DNA from: Erodium maritimum
Taxonomy: Eukaryota; Streptophyta; Magnoliopsida; Geraniales; Geraniaceae
Direction: 5' to 3'
DNA: 64,000 bases
Assembly: GCA_963921825.1 (NCBI GenBank)
Contig: OY997593.1
Span: 61,240,039 to 61,304,038 of the forward strand
Shown here: one piece after another, positions 59,701 through 64,000 of the stretch
Position numbering within the stretch: position 1 is the stretch's first letter
Layout of the letters: each line of letters begins with the position of its first letter
Notes under the pieces: model-generated
Told to the model about the DNA's origin: nothing
Seen by the model: only the letters and a program-made list of their open reading frames with translations
Database searches by the model: none
Translations under genes and position numbers: made by a program

Positions 59701-60389
59701 ACTTTGTGTCGGGAAAAGTGCGACAGGTCGACGCCTGGCCTGACAGGGATCGGCAAAAGTGGCGACAGGTCGACCGCCTGGCCTGATAGTGATCAGTAAA
59801 AGGCGTGAGGGAGGTTACTGAGAGGTTGGCGTGCGATCCTTTTTTATCTTGTTTGGTGTGCGATCTTTCGTGATCTTGGGTGTTGTGTGGTTGTTTGTCG
59901 TGTCTTTGGTGGAGGTTGTGATCGTTGTGTCAGGTCTACATTACGTGTTCGAGTGTTGAGTCGGTTGAGGAAAGTAACTGTGGGTGTGTGTCAGTCGGAG
60001 TATTTGAGTTGGGTATGGTGATCCCCGATGTTGAGTGCGTTGTTGGTGTTACCGGCATTGTCTGCTAAGTATGTCGTAGTCAGTCTATTATCTGTGGTGG
60101 TGAGCGAAAGCTCACCCCTAGCTGCTTTTCCTACAGGTACTGATCACAGGACGGACTAGGTGAGCTCTCGAAGCTTGTGGAGCTAGGAGGAGAGTCCGGG
60201 TTTTACTTTTGAGTCTAGTGACGGATACCTTGTATTTTGTCCACTTGTTGGGACGTATTTTGAGCTGTAAATATTATTTTGTTTAACTAAATGGTAATTT
60301 CAAAGTGTTTATTCAAAACAGGTTTCAAATGTTTTATGGTTTTAAACGTTCGCGTCCGAGTTCGGTTTTACTAAAATTGGGGCGTGACA
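56798..60389 (+). mobile_element. solo LTR, Gypsy-type family A
   Basis: 3592 bp from TGTAATAACC to GGGGCGTGACA, with CGGGA at 56793-56797 and 60390-60394. The interrupted LINE continues on the other side (ELVIDYFRNLF). Internal landmarks match the copy at 29370: hairpins at 56986-57011, 57952-57973, 57996-58040 and 60099-60116. It also has a 15-G run (57221-57235) and a much longer tandem array (58560-59480), which accounts for part of the extra length. Confidence 0.93.
58560..59480 (+). repeat. two-phase tandem array in the family A LTR
   Basis: Six units of about 45 bp with GGTGGCCATGAGAGCCCGT (58560-58790) are followed by about twelve units of 55-60 bp with GGCCGTGAGTGCCCGTGGGG and GTTGTTGAGCCCGTGAG (58790-59480). 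All three forward frames are open in places, producing repetitive artefact proteins. Confidence 0.9.
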
Positions 60390-60488
60390 CGGGAGCTTGT
60401 TATAGACTATTTCAGGAATCTTTTCTCTACTTAGGTTCCTAATTTGGACCACTTTCCTATCCCTTTCACCGTTCGGTATCCGTCACTA
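60390..60488 (+). mobile_element. LINE ORF2 continuation after the solo LTR
   Basis: Reads ELVIDYFRNLFST, a stop, then VPNLDHFPIPFTVRYPSL, the segment that follows the MR at 56792 in the related LINE (compare MRSLIMDYFGQLFQSSHPNL at about 24500 on the minus strand). It is cut at 60488 by the truncated LTR. Confidence 0.8.
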
Positions 60489-61197
60489 GAAGCTTGTGGA
60501 GCTAGGAGGAGAGTCCGGGTTTTACTTTTGAGTCTAGTGACGGATACCTTGTATTTTGTCCACTTGTTGGGACGTATTTTGAGCTGTAAATATTAATTTG
60601 TTGGGTTAAATATCGAAACTTACTCTTAAGTATTGGTCACGAACACTACACTACCCATGTTTTCAAAATGAACACTACACTACCTTTAAGTATTGGTCAC
60701 GCGATTTTGTTAGTAAAGATGGACGGAATTTTTTATTCTGTTAGTCATATGACCTCAAATTCCATATAATGGATGGTAAAATGACGTTTCCCCTCGATTA
60801 TATGACCTCTACACATTTTATAAGGAACATTACCATTGTACCCGCGTTATTGTTCCTTATAAAATGTATAGAGGTGAAATACTTAAGGGCAAAAAAACGT
60901 CATTTTACCATCCCTTATATGACAGTTGAGGTCATATGACTAACAGAATGAAATATTCCGTCCATTTTTACTAACAAAATCGTGTGACCAATACTTAAAG
61001 GTAGTGTAGTGTTCATTTTGAAAACATGGGTAGTGTAGTGTTCGTGACCAATACTTAAGAGTAAGTTTCAATATTTAACCCTAATTTGTTTAACTAAATG
61101 GTAATTTCAAAGTGTTTATTCAAAACAAGTTTCAAATGTTTTATGGTTTTAAACGTTCGCGTCCCGAGTTCGGTTTTACTGAAATTGGGGCGTGACA
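60489..61197 (+). mobile_element. 5'-truncated family A LTR of the gag-only element
   Basis: Only the last 220 bp of the LTR are present (equivalent to 60170-60389), interrupted by a 480-bp MITE plus its 9-bp duplication. It ends GGGGCGTGACA and leads into a primer site and gag. The break with the LINE lies within short inverted homology (GGTATCCGTCACTAG against its complement at 60531-60545). Confidence 0.85.
60603..61082. mobile_element. palindromic MITE, Mutator-like, 9-bp target duplication
   Basis: 480 bp, from GGGTTAAATAT to ATATTTAACCC, with arms that are near-perfect inverted copies for over 200 bp on each side. The loop is near 60840. TAATTTGTT lies at 60594-60602 and 61083-61091; nine bases is the Mutator-superfamily duplication. 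The solo LTR at 60276-60290 gives the empty site. Inner subrepeats such as TTAAGTATTGGTCACG and AACACTACACTACC occur twice per arm. No coding capacity. Confidence 0.9.
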
Positions 61198-61200
61198 GCT

Positions 61201-61212
61201 TGGTATCAGAGC
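61201..61212 (+). promoter_or_regulatory. primer-binding site of the gag-only Gypsy element
   Basis: TGGTATCAGAGC, complementary to the initiator methionine tRNA end, three bases after the LTR. Confidence 0.9.
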
Positions 61213-62184
61213 TCGAGGTTTCACACCTCGGACTGTACGTCAATTAGGTGGGGAGAGTCGAGTCAGTTAAGTCCCGTCGTGCGTTGGGTACGCAAGTCGG
61301 AACCGTGTGTAGACCCGTAGTGGTTTGAGTCCTGTTTGTGATTGTGCGTATGTGCAGTGTTTGATTGCTGGTGTGCTGATTGTTTGTTGCTGCGTGAAAC
61401 GTTTTTAAGCTGTCGCGACTCGACGCAGGAGCTCCTGTAGTCGAACGTGACGGTGCTGATATCAAGTCGGTACAACGTAGTTCGGGGACGCCTGGACCGG
61501 GTTGTAACTACGTGATGTCAAGTATGAGGTTTTTAAAATGAAAAAGGAGAAAGTTTTAAAATTGATTGGCCCGGTGGGCGTGTTTGATTTTGATTGGCCC
61601 GGTGGGCGTGTTTGATTTTGATTGGCCCTGTGGGCGTGTGTGGTTTTGGTTGGCCCGGTGGGCGTGGTTCGACTTTGGTTGGCCCGTGGGCGGGTGTCGT
61701 TGTTGTTGTTAAATTGTTGGTTGAGTGTGTGCGTCGTCCAAAGTTTCTCTTTGAGGTTAAAAAGGAGTAAGGGTCGAGTTTAAGGCGTTTTTGGAAAACC
61801 GCCCTGCGCGAGAGTCACAGATCCTGTCACGGATCTGTGACGGATCAGAGGGTTTTGGCCATTTTAGGGCCTTTGTCACGGCACCGTGACCCCAACCTTG
61901 ACGGGGTCTGTCACGGGTCCGTGACCCCTGTCTTTTTCACCGTCTTGTTTACGCAGTTGTCGCGTTGTGGTTGCGTGACTTGGTGCACGTTTGTGTGGTC
62001 TATTTGAGGTCTCTTTACGTATTATTATAATTAAAGTATTAATGACGTGAGCGGTGTGACGTTTAGTGCCGAGTGCGCCAGAGATAGGCGTAGACCTTAT
62101 GAACGCTAGTATTTTGAGCATGTCGTCGTATTATAAGTTCGCAAACTAAATGTTTGCGTGTATCCGTGCAGAGGATACTAAGAC
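61213..62184 (+). other. Gypsy leader with direct repeats and dyads
   Basis: Untranslated leader before gag. It contains about five units of TTGATTTTGATTGGCCCGGT-type repeats of about 34 bp (61560-61700). It also has three dyads built on GTCACRG/CYGTGAC at 61814-61841, 61875-61890 and 61910-61925. No frame continues through it. Confidence 0.8.
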
Positions 62185-63660
62185 ATGGCTCGTGGCAGAC
62201 GAGGACGCTCAGCCGGTACACGGGGACGGGCGCCCGCGCGAGGCAGGCGGGGACGGTCAGCAGGGACACCAGGACGGGTGCCCACTGTTGAGCCCGCCGA
62301 GTACGCAGCGGCGCAGGGTACTCCTGTCGAAGAGGACAGGAGAAGCGACGCGGGACCTTCTACGGGCACGCCCAACGTCCCGCCGGTCGCAGAACCTCCC
62401 GTTACGACTGCCCTGGATGAGCTGACCAGTACAGTCCAGAGTTTGGTGGCGATCATCGCCAGTCGAGAGTCGGCTTCGCCGGCTCCGAAGGCAGCAGCGG
62501 TCCCAGTGAGGCCCGTTCAGGCAGAGGACCACACGGCCCGGACCCTACTGGACTTCCTGAAGCTAGGAATACCTACATTTGTTGGGGAGCCGAACCCCGA
62601 CCTAGCCGAGAGGTGGCTAGAGTAGGTCACGCGAGACCTGGATACATCAGGTATAGAGGATGGCCACCGCAGAGTGTCCTTCGCAGCTCATCAGCTGAGG
62701 GACAACGCCTACCACTGGTGGGGGCGTGTGAGGGACAGTGTCGGACACGATTACGACGTCTTCCAGATGGCCTTTCTGGCACAGTACTTCCCCGAGTCGT
62801 CTCGGTTGGAGCGAAATCGGCAGTTTCTGGACCTGGAGCAGGAGGGGATGTCAGTGGCAGAATACGAGGCCAGATTCACGGCCTTGACCAGATTCCGCCG
62901 GAGATGGTGATGACCGAGCAGAACCGTTGCATGCGGTTCGAGGGGGGACTGAGACCGGTGATTCATGATAAGGTCCTCACCTTGAGGTTGCGGAAGTATT
63001 CAGAGATCGTGGACACCGCAGCGACGGTGGAGCAGGGTATCCGGGATGCGGCCAGGACCCGTGAGGTTGGACAGCGGCCGACCAACTTTGCAGGGCCGTC
63101 CGAGTCACGAGACCCGAGGAGACAAAGGACCACAGAGTTCTTTCGACCACATGCTCACCATGGTGGAGCGAGACAGCTGGGGTCGGTGGCATCAGTGGGG
63201 CCAATCGCTTCAGAGAGACAGCCGAGATTCTTTGTCTGCGGGCAGCTAGGCCACATGCATCGAGAGTGTCCGACGGGCACGGGGTCGAGAGCCGACGAGG
63301 CCAGGTGTCACCGGTGCGGCCGGTTTGGGCACACTATTGCCAGGTGTCTCGAGCCGTTGGGGGCAACGTCAGCGCAGCGACCGCAGCAGTCGCGTACAAT
63401 ACAGTCACCCAGGGGTCGCCCTCGTCAAAGTCAGCAGTCGAGGTTTTCGCAGCCGTCGAAGAGCGTGCCATCTCCGAGACAGCAGCAGAGATATGGGTAT
63501 CCAGCAGACAGTGCGCCGGGTCAGAGGCAACGAGCGTCAGAGGGAAGAGGGTACGCAGTTACCGACTCCCGGGCCACAGGATCCCCTACCTACCGTGAGA
63601 CCTTTCAGAGTACGTATTTATTGTATCTTATATGGGATTTGTTCCAAATTTCGCGGACGA
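62185..63660 (+). pseudogene. Gypsy gag relic, pol absent
   Basis: The ATG at 62185 starts an Arg/Gly-rich N-terminus with a repeated GRRGRSAGT module. Then comes the capsid-like region: FLKLGIPTFVGEPNPDLAERWLE, a TAG where Gln is expected (62623), VTRDLDTSG, DNAYHWWGRV, FLAQYFPESSRLERNRQFL, EYEARFTALTRF, a frameshift near 62895, and CMRFEGGLRPVIHDKV. The first zinc knuckle has Phe for Cys (FFVCGQLGHMHREC); the second is complete (CHRCGRFGHTIARC). Then the frame runs into the terminal motif that normally ends pol (FRGRNSFKG) and the polypurine tract. Protease, reverse transcriptase, RNase H and integrase are all missing, as in TR-GAG elements. Confidence 0.85.
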
Positions 63661-63667
63661 AATTCCT

Positions 63668-63681
63668 TTAAGGGGGTAGGT
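63668..63681 (+). promoter_or_regulatory. polypurine tract of the gag-only Gypsy element
   Basis: TTAAGGGGGTAGGT directly before the 3' LTR start at 63682. Confidence 0.85.
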
Positions 63682-64000
63682 TGTAATAACCACTCCCGGT
63701 TAACGCTAGTCAAACCTGCGAAAACTAGAAAATTTAAAATTTTTAAGGCAGGCACTTAAGTGACCCCAAATATGACCCCGAGGGTCATACCGGACATAAG
63801 TTGACCCCGATATCGACCCAAGTGAGTTCCGGGGGACTCAGGGAAACTTTCTGATCGATTTGGGAAATGTTGACTTTTCGTTGGAAAAGTCAACCGAGCG
63901 ACGTTTTGGTCCATTCGAGGACCGCTTTGGATCCAAAAAGCTTAGCCGTCGTCGCAGCGGTCTTAGTTGAGCCGTTTCCTTGTAGCCCGTCAAGTTTCGT
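63682..64000 (+). mobile_element. 3' LTR of the gag-only Gypsy element, cut by the window end
   Basis: Starts TGTAATAACCACTCCCGGTT and follows the other family A LTRs for all 319 bases visible, including the hairpin at 63869-63894. The remainder lies outside the window. Confidence 0.9.

Noticed and set aside
1..64000. tRNA, rRNA or organelle-derived inserts
   Set aside because: No cloverleaf with A and B boxes, no rRNA core motifs and no recognisable plastid or mitochondrial gene were seen by eye. A dedicated scan was not possible.

Overview
The window is nuclear DNA of a flowering plant. The evidence is a spliced plant-type complex I subunit gene, a hybrid proline-rich/lipid-transfer-like cell-wall gene, and a dense population of plant Copia, Gypsy, L1-type LINE, hAT, Harbinger and Mutator-like elements. 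I cannot name the species. Only two genes look functional: a four-exon NDUFB8-type gene (2947-5644, +) and a single-exon HyPRP gene (21729-22235, +). Nearly everything else is transposable-element sequence in several states of decay.

Layout. 1-2616: remnant region with a hAT terminus, degenerate repeats, three small unrecognised reading frames (two of them related to each other) and a Harbinger-like terminal motif. 2617-6346: the NDUFB8 gene, with site II promoter motifs and a 399-bp solo LTR in intron 3. 6355-7800: non-autonomous hAT element with an 8-bp target duplication. 7847-9307: Harbinger-like remnant with a broken MYB/SANT-type helper gene (-). 10020-12381: LINE derivative with an RRM-type ORF1 and no ORF2. 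12395-15149: an unplaced minus-strand protein relic and AT-rich DNA. 15150-17945: solo Gypsy-type LTR, family B (-). 18816-21178: LINE derivative with a DUF4283/zinc-knuckle ORF1 and no ORF2. 21601-23655: HyPRP gene, with its 3' end caught in a ~726-bp tandem duplication. 22490-28880: LINE ORF2 (-) split by a family B solo LTR (25117-27987). 29370-32581: family A solo LTR. 32587-33832: LINE ORF2 C-terminal fragment (-). 33833-39838: old Copia element filled with local tandem repeats. 40030-55260: Copia array with the structure LTR-internal-LTR-internal-LTR. 55261-56797 and 60390-60488: LINE ORF2 (+) split by a second family A solo LTR (56798-60389). 60489 to the end: a gag-only Gypsy element whose truncated 5' LTR contains a 480-bp palindromic MITE with a 9-bp target duplication.

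The insertion order can be read from nested target duplications. LINE copies were broken by solo LTRs (ACTGA and CGGGA duplications), and the Copia array entered an older dispersed repeat (CTTGA duplication). Five solo LTRs with recognisable target duplications point to frequent LTR-LTR recombination.

The most notable structures are: the exact 6772-bp-period Copia duplication, in which both internal regions carry the same inactivating lesions; two TSD-flanked LINE derivatives that keep ORF1 but lack ORF2; a gag-only Gypsy element with repeated GTCACGG-type dyads in its leader; and several hairpins conserved between LTR copies. All homology statements rest on reading the sequence and remembered family motifs. 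No database search was run.
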